NCBI RefSeq assembly: GCF_035930445.1
Contig: NZ_CP142394.1
Location: 1,149,501-1,213,500, forward strand
Direction: 5' to 3'
Source: Sphingopyxis chilensis
Lineage (GTDB): Bacteria > Pseudomonadota > Alphaproteobacteria > Sphingomonadales > Sphingomonadaceae
Length of the DNA stretch: 64,000 nucleotides
The notes under the pieces are model-generated. The model did no database searches. It was not told the origin of the DNA and saw only the letters and a program-made list of their open reading frames with translations. The stretch's first letter is position 1. Each line of letters begins with the position of its first letter. A program made the translations under genes and the position numbers. This document shows positions 32,874 through 41,587 of the stretch, one piece after another.

Positions 32874-33821
32874 TTATTGACCGTTGCCGGGCTCTGGCCA
32901 AGCACTGCCGATCTTGATCTCTTCGATCGAATTCGCATCGATTCTGGTTTGCAGCGAGACCCGTTGTTCGTCCGCGGATCGCAGCGATGCGAACTCGATC
33001 CGGTGATGGCCGGCGTCGTCGCGGCCGCCATAGGCGACTTTCGTGGCATCGGCACGACCCACGGGTTCATCCTCGAACCAGAGGCGCACGGTCATGATGA
33101 CGTCGCCAAGCATCTTCACGCCCATCGGTGTCTCGACGCTGACATTGCGAGGATAGGGAAATGCGGCCGTGCGAATGATTGGAGGGCCGCCCCTCCTTGC
33201 TTCTGCAAAAGGGTTCGCCGCATCCTGCATTTGCAGCCAGACGTCGTTGAGTGACCATGTATGACCTTCATCGATATTGCGGAATATCGGTGCGAAGAGG
33301 TCGGTATCGTGAGAGAAGGTGAAGTCGACATTCGCGGGATCAGGCATGGTCCACTCGCCGCCATCGGCGAATCGCAATCCAATGGTGACCGGCTCGGCGC
33401 GCTGATGCCAAAAGAGGACGAAATCCAGACCGAGAAATGGATGGAGGTCGATCTCCGTGAGTTCGTGCAGTTCCTTCAGCTCGATCGCATTCTCGCAGGC
33501 GATGGCGTGGGCGGCTTCGGAAAAGCCGCTCGCGCTCACGGCGATCGTCCGTTTGGCGCCGATCGATCTCCTTTTCGTTGCGAGCTGCTCGATCCAGGTG
33601 ACATCCTGCCGGGCCCGGCGCTTGCGGCATTCGATCGTGACAAGTGAACCATCCGGCGTTCGGAGGCTGGCGTCGACCTCGCGCGACCGGCCCGTCACTC
33701 GGCAAGGGATCCGGTCTGGCGAGCGGACGATTGCGCCCAGGTCCGCAGCATCGCCTTCGAGCCGGGACACAAGCTGTTCGAACTGGCGCCACTCGGGATC
33801 GACACGCCGCGCGCGCGACAT
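32874..33821 (-). CDS. restriction-endonuclease-like protein
   Basis: Protein of 315 residues. The N-terminal 130 residues look like an Mrr/PD-(D/E)xK nuclease domain: VDASLRTPDGSLVTIECRKR gives the Asp and the E-x-K/R-like pair, followed by QDVTWIEQLATKRRSIGAKRTIAVSASGFSEAA, the helix typical of Mrr-like enzymes. The remaining part is a predicted beta-rich domain of unknown kind (FLGLDFVLFWHQRAEPVTIGLRF onward). It is the last gene of the five-gene array; its ATG overlaps the TcmP stop (TGATG), so the two are translationally coupled. No methyltransferase for a classical restriction pair is in the window. Confidence 0.65.
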   Translation of the reverse strand: MSRARRVDPEWRQFEQLVSRLEGDAADLGAIVRSPDRIPCRVTGRSREVDASLRTPDGSLVTIECRKRRARQDVTWIEQLATKRRSIGAKRTIAVSASGFSEAAHAIACENAIELKELHELTEIDLHPFLGLDFVLFWHQRAEPVTIGLRFADGGEWTMPDPANVDFTFSHDTDLFAPIFRNIDEGHTWSLNDVWLQMQDAANPFAEARRGGPPIIRTAAFPYPRNVSVETPMGVKMLGDVIMTVRLWFEDEPVGRADATKVAYGGRDDAGHHRIEFASLRSADEQRVSLQTRIDANSIEEIKIGSAWPEPGNGQ

Positions 33822-35077
33822 CAGCTCTTACCCGGCGGCGATCCGAGAAACATCGGAAAAAAGCTTTGCTGCTTCTTGAGCCGCAGCACATCGCCCACCG
33901 CGATCGTGCTTGCGCGTCGACGGGTCCCGCCTCCTGGCGTCAGCACCTCGAGATCCGGATTGTCGATGATCGCCTGGTGGATGTCATCTGCGTGTGCAGG
34001 CGTCGCGTTATAAATGCCCTCGTAGAATTCAGCCACGGGAAGAACGTCGCCTGAATCGGAAATCAGCCGCGGGATGTCTTCGAGCAACTGGTCCTTGGCG
34101 CGCTCACGTCCGTCCAGATCGAAGAGATAGAGTTCGCCGTCATGGTGTCGCGGGTCATAGCTCAGCATGTCGAGGCCTGACCGGCCGAAATGCGCCTGCA
34201 TGCTGCTATTGGCATGCAGGATATTGTTATACTCCTGCCGGCCACGATAGGCGTTGGCGAAATGGATCAGCCAGTAACGCCATCCGCCGGGGTTGTTGAT
34301 CGAGAACGGGCTGACATAGGGAGCGCAACTCTCATAGGTTTCGAATACTATGCGCTCGGCCGTACCAAGCCAGTCGGTGTTGCTCATTGCCCCATTGAGG
34401 CGCTCCAATTGCTCGGGCGACGGCGCGACGGCTTTAAGCTGGGTTTGCAGCTTGCCCGGATCAGCCTTCTTCAGGAAACCAAGCAGCGCCGTGATCATGA
34501 AAGTGTAGAATATCTCCGCTGAGGGATAAGTGCGCATGATACGCACCAGGGTCTGCCGCTCCACATGGCTATGCCCGCATTGGTCGAGATTGAAGACGAC
34601 GTTGCGATAGCGACCCGCTGCCAGCGTGGCTTCGATCGACGGAAAAATGGTCTCGAATGCGCCGTTGAAATAGCAGATCTGTACATGCAGCCGAGGTGTA
34701 GTTTCCTGAAGCTCCCCCAGAACCGGCGCCATATGCCCTTTGAGACTGTCGAGGGCGTCGGCTTCCCAATCGTTAAGGATCATCAGGCATTCGATATCGA
34801 TCGCGCCAAGGCCGCTCGCGGCGCGGTGCAGATTGACGGCATCGAGCGCCTTTTTCAGCTCTTCGAGGATGATGATCGGTGAGCCTGGCGCTCCGCATTT
34901 ATACCGACCGCCGCCGGCGAATCCGTCGACAAACGCGAGACGGAATTTGGTTTGCTGGGGAACCTGGCAACGAACAATCAGGTAGCGGAAGAAATACTCG
35001 CGAAGGATCTTATGCTTGCACTTCGAATGCTCTTCGAGGACCGCGCCATCTTTCCATTCGTAGATCTTCTCTGTCAT
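33821..35077 (-). CDS. tcmP: three-Cys-motif partner protein TcmP
   Basis: Protein of 418 residues of the TcmP family, named for constant pairing with a three-Cys-motif protein, here the adjacent DUF5131 gene. Typical features are the N-terminal KHKILREYFFRYL, the Rossmann/methyltransferase-like RLAFVDGFAGGGRY, LMILNDWEADALDSL, and VVFNLDQCGHSHVERQTL. The C-terminal third (IPRLISDSGDVLPVAEFYEGIYNATP) looks like a winged helix. Biochemical function is not established; the pair is often found in defence-rich regions. It starts 29 bp after the DUF5131 stop and overlaps the nuclease-like gene start by 1 bp. Confidence 0.85.
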   Translation of the reverse strand: MTEKIYEWKDGAVLEEHSKCKHKILREYFFRYLIVRCQVPQQTKFRLAFVDGFAGGGRYKCGAPGSPIIILEELKKALDAVNLHRAASGLGAIDIECLMILNDWEADALDSLKGHMAPVLGELQETTPRLHVQICYFNGAFETIFPSIEATLAAGRYRNVVFNLDQCGHSHVERQTLVRIMRTYPSAEIFYTFMITALLGFLKKADPGKLQTQLKAVAPSPEQLERLNGAMSNTDWLGTAERIVFETYESCAPYVSPFSINNPGGWRYWLIHFANAYRGRQEYNNILHANSSMQAHFGRSGLDMLSYDPRHHDGELYLFDLDGRERAKDQLLEDIPRLISDSGDVLPVAEFYEGIYNATPAHADDIHQAIIDNPDLEVLTPGGGTRRRASTIAVGDVLRLKKQQSFFPMFLGSPPGKS

Positions 35078-35106
35078 CCATGCTCCATGCCATAGTTGAC
35101 AGAGAA

Positions 35107-35886
35107 TTACAGTCCCAACTGACTCCCTGGCATTTCATCCCAAGTACGGCCTCGATACTCGCGGCCGTTCGCCTTTTTCGACCGGCGCTTGTTGTCTTTG
35201 CCCCAGGTTCCCCACTGCTTGAAGAAGAACAGCGTACCGTGCCGGGCGCATTGATGGTGGATTTCGTCGATCCAGCTTTCACGGATCGGACGCGCCGCGC
35301 GGCCACTTTCGCCGCCGACGATCGCCCAGTCGATCCCGGTAAGATCGATCAAGCCAACCGGGCCGATCAGTGGCTCGAAGGATATGAACCGGATCGCCGC
35401 AGGGACGGACCGCAAGAGATCGATGCGCGGCACGGCCGCCCGATCCTCGACGCTAGTGCCAAGCCAGACATTGGGCAGCACGTCGCGGATCACTTCGGTC
35501 AGAATATGGGCCATACGCTCCGGGCGCTTGGTCAAAATCTGATAATTATGGTGCGGCGTGTCGCGCATGACCTGCCACACGTCGAGGATGAATTCCTCGG
35601 AGACGGCCTCATGGAACAGATCGCTCATCGAGTTGACGAAAATCTTCCGCGCCTTGCGCCACCGGCGCGGAATTTCCAGGGCATCGCGGTCTTCGCGTAC
35701 GACTCCGGACCAGATAGTGCGCTTGCCGCTCCGGCGGGTGAGGTCGCGATATTTGTCGATCCGCATCGCCTCGAGCCGCCGCGCCATCTCCATGGCGTAG
35801 CAATTGGTGCAGCCCGCCGAGACGATTGAACAGCCCGCCACCGGATTCCAAGTCGCGTCGGTCCATTCAATCTGCGTTTCCGCCAT
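35107..35886 (-). CDS. DUF5131 / phage Gp37-Gp68 three-Cys-motif protein
   Basis: Protein of 259 residues. The N-terminus IEWTDATWNPVAGCSIVSAGCTNCYA places Cys19, Cys26 and Cys29 in a C-x6-C-x2-C motif that probably holds an iron-sulfur cluster, as in radical-SAM-like proteins. WLGTSVEDRAAVPRIDLLRSVPA, FISFEPLIGP and IVGGESGRAARP are the other signature blocks of this family, also present in phages. It is the cognate partner of TcmP next door. It lies 19 bp downstream of the DarG gene on the same strand. Confidence 0.87.
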   Translation of the reverse strand: MAETQIEWTDATWNPVAGCSIVSAGCTNCYAMEMARRLEAMRIDKYRDLTRRSGKRTIWSGVVREDRDALEIPRRWRKARKIFVNSMSDLFHEAVSEEFILDVWQVMRDTPHHNYQILTKRPERMAHILTEVIRDVLPNVWLGTSVEDRAAVPRIDLLRSVPAAIRFISFEPLIGPVGLIDLTGIDWAIVGGESGRAARPIRESWIDEIHHQCARHGTLFFFKQWGTWGKDNKRRSKKANGREYRGRTWDEMPGSQLGL

Positions 35887-35905
35887 CGGACTTCTCCTGC
35901 CTCAG

Positions 35906-36991
35906 TTAGGCGCTGGCTGCGGCCAGCCGGCTCGCGGGCCATTCGGACAGGCGTACCAGTGCAACTTCGATCATGCGCTCGTCGAAGATTCCGAGCTTGC
36001 GGACGGCTGCATCTTGACCAGTTGGCCACGCCTTGATGCCAGCGCGCACGCCGGCAATGCTCGCTTCGGCGCCGTTTTCTATCAACCAGTCGACGGTGGC
36101 GAGCAGCTCCATGCCGAGCGGCGTTTCGAAGCCGTCAATGAGCTCGTCAGTGAGCGTAAGAGCAGGCAGATATTCCTTCCCCTCCGACCCCAGATAGGCA
36201 GCGATCCGATCGCGCTTGCTGTCGTCGAACCAAATCGTGTCGAGCGGCCCGGCATCCGCCATGCGCTTGTCGCTATGCAGATAACTGCCGTCGAGCGAAT
36301 CCAGCAAATGACGAAGCCGCGGCGCATAGGGGCCGAAGCGGTTGGCTTCGAAGCGCAGATCGAGATCGTTCTGAATGCCAAGCTTGGCGAGGCTGCGCTC
36401 CGCGAAATAGGCCAGCTTCTGGATTTCGAGCAGTGAGCATTCGAAGCCGAGCACCGCATAGCGACGGACAAGGTCGGCTACCATTGCCCGTGCCGGCGTC
36501 AGTTTCTCGACCCCGGTGCGCTTCGCGACATTCTGATAGGCCGCGGTCGGCTCGTAAACTACCACTTCGACATCGAGGTCGCCGAGTTTGTCCGCTATCA
36601 ATTTGCGCACCACCGGCCAATCGAGTCCGCCATTGCCGCTGCCGAGTGGCGGCAAAGCGATCGAGCGAATCTCCTGCTCACGGATTACCCGCTTGAGATC
36701 GTCGAGCCCCTTTTCGATCCATTCCAGCTTCGACGGATTGCGCCAGTGTTGCTTCGTGGGGAAGTTGATGATCCATTTGGGGCCGAGCAGCTCGCGCCGT
36801 TCGGTGACGAACATGTGCCCGACCTTCACGTCGCCAGCTTTGCAGGCGGCCATATAGGCCTTGAGGTTCAGCGGGAAATTCTCCTTGAACATGAGAGCAA
36901 TGCCCTTGCCCATCACGCCAACGGTATTGACGGTGTTGACCAGCGCATCGACGTCGGCCTCGAGAAGATTTCCCTGCGTATAGCTGATCAT
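35906..36991 (-). CDS. darG: DarG-type macrodomain antitoxin
   Basis: Protein of 361 residues. Residues 1-150 form a macrodomain (GNLLEADVDALVNTVNTVGVMGKGIALMFK; ALPPLGSGNGGLDWPVV), which in DarG removes ADP-ribose from thymidine bases in DNA. The C-terminal 190 residues, helical with RYAVLGFECSLLEIQKLAYFAERSLA, match the position of the DarG domain that holds the toxin. The ATG at 36991 shares bases with the DarT stop (TGATG), so toxin and antitoxin are coupled. A macrodomain rather than a NADAR domain makes it the DarTG2 type, known as a phage-defence toxin-antitoxin system. Confidence 0.87.
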   Translation of the reverse strand: MISYTQGNLLEADVDALVNTVNTVGVMGKGIALMFKENFPLNLKAYMAACKAGDVKVGHMFVTERRELLGPKWIINFPTKQHWRNPSKLEWIEKGLDDLKRVIREQEIRSIALPPLGSGNGGLDWPVVRKLIADKLGDLDVEVVVYEPTAAYQNVAKRTGVEKLTPARAMVADLVRRYAVLGFECSLLEIQKLAYFAERSLAKLGIQNDLDLRFEANRFGPYAPRLRHLLDSLDGSYLHSDKRMADAGPLDTIWFDDSKRDRIAAYLGSEGKEYLPALTLTDELIDGFETPLGMELLATVDWLIENGAEASIAGVRAGIKAWPTGQDAAVRKLGIFDERMIEVALVRLSEWPASRLAAASA

Positions 36992-37629
36992 CAGAAATAC
37001 CATCCCGGTCTTGCGACCACTCTTAAATCCACGCCCGCTTCGTCAATCCGTTCCTGCGTCGCCGCCGCTTCTGCGTCATTGCAGCACGCAATGCCGAGCA
37101 AGGCGCCGACCGGAACATGATGATGCACAAGCGCTTCGGCCTGATAACGATCGAACTTGCCCAAATCATCATTATCGCGCTTGAAATCACTGTCCCGCAA
37201 TATAGCCCAATCTATCGCATCAAGTCGAGCTAAATCTTTATAAAATTGAGATGTTTGAAGGTATGCATGGCCATTCGTAAACAAATATTCCATCAGTTGA
37301 TCACGAATATGAAAAAGACTGGAAACAAGAATTAGAATCTCTTCATTGCTGCGCTTTGGAATGCCATTGAATCCTGTTTTTATGTTCAGAAGCATTGGCG
37401 ATCTAGGTGTGAAATAGAAGGGAACATAGTCGCTCAACGTCCCCTCCGGCGCGATCGGCACCTGTCGGCCATTGCGTTTTCCGATCAGTTCCGGATTGCC
37501 GATGTCGACGTAATTGGGGTCGACCAATTCTGAACTGCGGCAATGAACACCGTTTGCGAGAATCCAGTCCAGATTGTCGCGGTGGACGATCCGGAAAATG
37601 AGACCCTTGTCTGGTCCGAGGATCTTCAC
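36991..37629 (-). CDS. darT: DarT DNA ADP-ribosyltransferase toxin
   Basis: Toxin of 212 residues (DUF4433) that transfers ADP-ribose from NAD onto thymidine in single-stranded DNA, blocking replication. Family blocks are GLIFRIVHRDNLDWILANGVHCR, VPFYFTPRSPMLLNI, and the catalytic region DRYQAEALVHHHVP with Glu165 as the expected catalytic residue. The start is a GTG at 37629. It is the first gene of the minus-strand array and overlaps darG by one base. All key residues seem intact, so the toxin is probably active. Confidence 0.88.
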   Translation of the reverse strand: MKILGPDKGLIFRIVHRDNLDWILANGVHCRSSELVDPNYVDIGNPELIGKRNGRQVPIAPEGTLSDYVPFYFTPRSPMLLNIKTGFNGIPKRSNEEILILVSSLFHIRDQLMEYLFTNGHAYLQTSQFYKDLARLDAIDWAILRDSDFKRDNDDLGKFDRYQAEALVHHHVPVGALLGIACCNDAEAAATQERIDEAGVDLRVVARPGWYF

Positions 37630-37899
37630 CGGCCGCGCCGACGGGCAGCGGGAGGCTGCGCCACCCCAATATCCGTCTCGATGATGATCGGCCCTGCCCG
37701 CATGGCGTGTCCTTATCGACTTCCATCAAGGACGGGAAGTCGCCAGCGACATCGTGCCGGGAGCAGCCGACAGCCCGCTGCCATACCGTTTCCGGTTCGA
37801 GGTGGCGCGATAAGAACATAAGGAGAACATATAGGAATTCGGAGGGCCGGGATACAATGAATAATGCGGAGGGATGCCAGCGAATGCTAAGGCGGCATT

Positions 37900-39768
37900 A
37901 TGACGAAAACACCCTCTATTGATGATGCCGCCAGGCTGGATGAGCTCGCCGGCAAGATGATCGCCGAGGCGACATCGAAATCCAGTCCGCGCATCCTTTC
38001 GGCTACCGGGTTCGCGCGTGAGAACATCTCCATCTTGCATCAGCAGCGCCGCGCGACGAACCTTGCGTGGGCGCTTTCCCGCACCGGTCGGGTGGCACCA
38101 GGGGATGTGATCGGGGTCGTCGGGGGCTCATTTTCGGGGCTGATGCTCGCGGTCATCCTGGCGATGGTGAACGACGCGATCGTCTATGTCTTTGAGAAGG
38201 AGTACCGACTGCTCCACCGCTTTCGCGACAAGGCGCATCGTCACTTGTCGCCAGTGCTGAATTCGCGCGCTCTTGGCACTCGCTTCGATCCCGAATGGTC
38301 GTCGGCGGAGTTTCGGTCACCAATTTTTGCGTGGGAGGCCGCGAACGCCAGCGAGGTCGCTTACGCCTGGCTGAACGAATTTGCGACCTATGACCGCGAC
38401 CTTCCCATCTTCGCATTCACCGGCTCGGAGGTGCTTCCCCAGAAGCTGCATCCGCGGCATGACGGGGTAGATATTGATTTCTCTTCCGGTAACCCGAACT
38501 ACGGCTTTGTTTCGGTCGACCTGCTCATCGACGCGACGGGATATGGCGAGGAGGCCAACCCGCTGGGGGTCACCGACTACAGCTACTGGGATTCGGGGCA
38601 CCAGCTCATCTACGACCATCTCGTTCCGCCAGCAAAAGTGCTGATATCGGGCTGCGGCGACAGCGGAGTCATTGAGGGCCTTCACTACGCCTTCGGCGAG
38701 TTTCGCCACAGTTATGTGAAGGCGCTTTGGCGATACCGCGAAGGTCTTGAGGCGCAGATTGACGAGGGTCTGCGACGCTCACGTTTAGAAGCGATATTCG
38801 ACAGCGGGGAACCCGAGGCCCGTTACGAACCGGAAATCCTGTCCGAGATCGTCTGGTGGCTCGATCAGCGATATTTCATGGCGTACAACAGAGTTTCTTG
38901 GCCGCCCGGCGGTGAGTTGCATCTGCCGCCGATCTACGAGCGCCTCGATGCGTTGCTGAAACCCCATTTTGTGGCTGGCGCGCGGGTCGAGCCGTTCGAG
39001 ACTGCTGAATGGGAAACGCTTGAGGACTTCGTGCTTGAGCTGCCTCTTGCCGACCAGCTGGTAATCCGCGAGGTGATGCGGCCACTTGCCGAGGAATGGA
39101 TCAGCCGGCTGACCGAAGAGCTTGCGGAGTCGATACCGCTTCCTGAAAACATTGCAGCTTACACCGACTTGGCCCGACCCGATGTCAGCATCGTGTTAAA
39201 CGGTCGTATGCCGACGGCCTATACCCGGCAGCTCTCGCCCTACAATGTCTGGACCATGCGCCTGCTCCTCGCCTTTCCGTCCGTCCAATACCGTCAGGGC
39301 GCGATCAGCAGCGTTCGGTTGCGGCCCGACCGGCGCTTCGAAGTCCAATTTGCCGATGGGAAGACAGACATCTTCGATCGGGTGGTTACGCGCTACGGTC
39401 CAGAATCGCGCGAAGGCAAAATGATCGCACAGCAGTACCTGCGCGATACGCAGCGCGGAGACATGTTACTCTTTATACCCATGACGCTGGTCCCTCATGC
39501 GACCGACCCGCATCGCGGACGCTATGTCGATCATGCCCGGGCGGCAGTGGTCGACGGCCTGTTTGCGCTCGAAGCCCGAAGCCGGTCGGGCGAGAGTGTC
39601 AGCAAGGAGCAAATCGTCGGGCGGATATTATTCGGCCCGGACACTTTGCCCAAAAACGGCAACCTGTATGACGATCCGATCGCTTGGCTTGCCGGCGAGC
39701 TGCGCGCCGGTCGCTATCCGCGGTTTGACGTGGATAGCGACCTCAACGTGGCTATGGTTCGAGGGTGA
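37900..39768 (+). CDS. FAD/NAD(P)-binding protein, unknown role
   Basis: Protein of 622 residues. A dinucleotide-binding fold starts near residue 68 (DVIGVVGGSFSGLMLAVILAMVNDAIVYVFEKE, with a GG-x-x-SG turn and a trailing acidic residue), and a second nucleotide-binding stretch is LISGCGDSGVIEGLHYAF. VSVDLLIDATGYG is the usual late FAD-contact motif of flavin monooxygenase and FAD-NAD(P)-binding families. The long C-terminal part has no recognised features. It diverges from darT with a 270-bp gap between starts, so it may be co-regulated with the array. The substrate is unknown. Confidence 0.6.
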   Translation: MTKTPSIDDAARLDELAGKMIAEATSKSSPRILSATGFARENISILHQQRRATNLAWALSRTGRVAPGDVIGVVGGSFSGLMLAVILAMVNDAIVYVFEKEYRLLHRFRDKAHRHLSPVLNSRALGTRFDPEWSSAEFRSPIFAWEAANASEVAYAWLNEFATYDRDLPIFAFTGSEVLPQKLHPRHDGVDIDFSSGNPNYGFVSVDLLIDATGYGEEANPLGVTDYSYWDSGHQLIYDHLVPPAKVLISGCGDSGVIEGLHYAFGEFRHSYVKALWRYREGLEAQIDEGLRRSRLEAIFDSGEPEARYEPEILSEIVWWLDQRYFMAYNRVSWPPGGELHLPPIYERLDALLKPHFVAGARVEPFETAEWETLEDFVLELPLADQLVIREVMRPLAEEWISRLTEELAESIPLPENIAAYTDLARPDVSIVLNGRMPTAYTRQLSPYNVWTMRLLLAFPSVQYRQGAISSVRLRPDRRFEVQFADGKTDIFDRVVTRYGPESREGKMIAQQYLRDTQRGDMLLFIPMTLVPHATDPHRGRYVDHARAAVVDGLFALEARSRSGESVSKEQIVGRILFGPDTLPKNGNLYDDPIAWLAGELRAGRYPRFDVDSDLNVAMVRG

Positions 39769-40288
39769 GCCGACCATGTAGGGCGAGCGATGTCGCTGAT
39801 GCGACGATGTGCAGGAAGTGTCTTCGTTGAAGATGTTTCGGTCAGAACCGACACCGCTTCGGATCGTATCGGCCGGGAGAATATGCTTGCAGGTCGTACC
39901 GCACGAAGTTGCGAGCGAGCATGGACTTGACCATCCCCATGTCCCAACGTTCCAGAATATTGCCTGGTCGTGTAGCCATACCCCCTTCTAACTACATGAA
40001 TGGCGCAAGGTCGTGCGTCGACAAGCCATAAGCTCTGAAAGGCCACGGGGCTCTTGAACCATCCCGAAACAGCCAGAGCAAGGAACTGCCCCGCCGCCGT
40101 CGCCATTGTTGCGACAGCTATCCCATACTTCTTTTTCTAAAGCCGGCGGTCCGAAACCCGCCAGAGAGTCGATTTCGCTGCCAACGGGACTAGCGGCGAA
40201 GCATTGATGGCGTGGTTGAAATTTGCCCGCGCGACCACACTTTGGAGGGCAGAGCGGAGCAATTCCGCCCGAGGAGGGAGAGGACAGA
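39769..40288 (+). other. intergenic region, no gene recognised
   Basis: About 520 bp of mixed composition between the FAD protein and a small hypothetical gene. Open frames on either strand lack ribosome sites and family features. A purine-rich GAGGAGGGAGAGG block just before 40289 is the ribosome site of the next gene. Confidence 0.4.
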
Positions 40289-40606
40289 ATGTCAGCGAGC
40301 GATGAAGTTGATGAGATGCATCTGACACCCAACGGTTGGTTGCAGGGCAGCACCAAGATTGATTTTTCGGGTTGGACGCATCGGGACACGCCTTCGGACC
40401 GGCTGCTCACGGTGAGTTTCCGGGAATATATGTCCTCGGGCTTCTCCAAGATGGAACTCACGGCAGACGAGACCAAGCATGCCAACGATGCCGAGATTCT
40501 TATCGCGCTGGACAAACACGGGGCCGATCCGCGCCCCAGCGCCGAGCGGTACTATGGCTGGCCTGAATTCTTGCGCAAGATTGGCTACAAGAAGGCCGCG
40601 GCCTAG
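40289..40606 (+). CDS. hypothetical protein
   Basis: Soluble protein of 105 residues (begins MSASDEVDEMHLTPNGWLQG; contains FSGWTHRDTPSDRLLTVSFREYM; ends FLRKIGYKKAAA). A strong GGGAGAGG ribosome site precedes the ATG at 40289. No domain is recognised. It is followed after 66 bp by the HEPN-like gene on the same strand, and may form a pair with it. Confidence 0.55.
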   Translation: MSASDEVDEMHLTPNGWLQGSTKIDFSGWTHRDTPSDRLLTVSFREYMSSGFSKMELTADETKHANDAEILIALDKHGADPRPSAERYYGWPEFLRKIGYKKAAA

Positions 40607-40672
40607 CTGGCACTCAACCCCTCCGATACCCCGGTCGCGACGGCGTTACGGCACACATAGGAGCGATGTCAT

Positions 40673-41317
40673 TTGAACGGGCTCGCAGTGGAACGGAGAC
40701 CTACGGGATTTGACGCAAGAGACGCTGCTCTTTTGGCGCGTCTCGGTGCTCAGTTTGACGAGAACCCTGACGCATTCATCGAAGCATCAAAGCGACCTAC
40801 CGCCAAAGATTTTCAACTCATTGGCACATTCGTGCAGGTTTATTGCTTCGCGGAGCTTAGTGCTCGGCAGATTATTGAGATGATCGACTCCGTCATACCT
40901 AGCCAGAGCAAAGAAGCTGCTTCGCGGCTCTCCGGACATGACGTTTTCCCACATTTGATTCTGGCCGCGAACCGATTGAAAAATAATAGCAAGGGCAATG
41001 TAAAGGAAACGCTCATACGAGCCGCGGGAATCATTGGAATGCACCGACAAATGCGACATACTTTCGCTCACTGGGCGGTGCGACGCGTTGAAGGCGACAA
41101 GGCCTTTTTGCTTCTCTCCAAGAATGCGCAGGAAGGGAAAAAGCGAACCGGTACAATGCCTATGGTGCGCTGTATGAACTACGGGATCGTAGCCAAGGAG
41201 ACCTTACGCAGGGAACTGCGAAAACTGGAGGAGCATACCCAAAACTTGTCGGTTGTCGCGGCTCATATGAACAAAGATTCCGCGACGTTGGCTAGGATGG
41301 TTCAAGCTTCGATCTAG
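40673..41317 (+). CDS. HEPN-like protein, unknown function
   Basis: Mostly helical protein of 214 residues. The segment MRHTFAHWAVRR contains R-x4-H, the active-site pattern of HEPN RNases, placed near residue 125 within a helical context (HDVFPHLILAANRLKNN before it). No second domain is seen. The start is a TTG at 40673 with AGGAG 9 nt upstream; a GTG at 40688 is possible. Lying with DarTG and TcmP genes it may be another toxin-like component, but the R-x4-H match alone is weak evidence. Confidence 0.5.
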   Translation: MNGLAVERRPTGFDARDAALLARLGAQFDENPDAFIEASKRPTAKDFQLIGTFVQVYCFAELSARQIIEMIDSVIPSQSKEAASRLSGHDVFPHLILAANRLKNNSKGNVKETLIRAAGIIGMHRQMRHTFAHWAVRRVEGDKAFLLLSKNAQEGKKRTGTMPMVRCMNYGIVAKETLRRELRKLEEHTQNLSVVAAHMNKDSATLARMVQASI

Positions 41318-41387
41318 CTCCGACCTGTCGGAGTCCGATGGCAGCTTTTGCGATTTCGTCGTCAAAAGCTGACCGACTGAAAGCGGC

Positions 41388-41413
41388 CAAACCTCGCCGA
41401 TCGGCGAGGTTTG
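41388..41413 (-). terminator. 26-bp perfect palindrome, terminator-like
   Basis: CAAACCTCGCCGA (41388-41400) is followed directly by its exact complement TCGGCGAGGTTTG (41401-41413). It lies 3 bp past the stop of the dehydrogenase fragment on the minus strand, so it is probably that gene's old terminator. A 7-bp stem at 41318-41333 and an 8-bp inverted repeat at 41343-41370 lie beside it and may end the HEPN-like gene. Confidence 0.6.
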
Positions 41414-41416
41414 AGC

Positions 41417-41560
41417 TCAGGCCAGCGCGCCGCCGTCGACGTTCACGGTGGTTCCGGAGATCTGGCGGGCAACGGGACTTGCGAGAACGGCGACGGCTGC
41501 GGCGACATCCGCTGGGATGCCGTACCATCTCAGAGGAATGAGACTGCGTTGAAAGCCCGA
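41417..41560 (-). pseudogene. C-terminal fragment of short-chain dehydrogenase
   Basis: About 40 codons encoding RSLIPLRWYGIPADVAAAVA, then VLASPVARQISGTTVNVDGGALA and a stop. This is the standard C-terminal end of an SDR oxidoreductase (PEDVA-like helix, then SGTTVNVDGG). The Rossmann core and catalytic Tyr-x3-Lys are absent, so only the 3' end remains. It marks a deletion or insertion boundary between the defence-like region and the catabolic region. Confidence 0.75.
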
Positions 41561-41587
41561 AAATCCGCACATTGCCGGATTCTGGAC

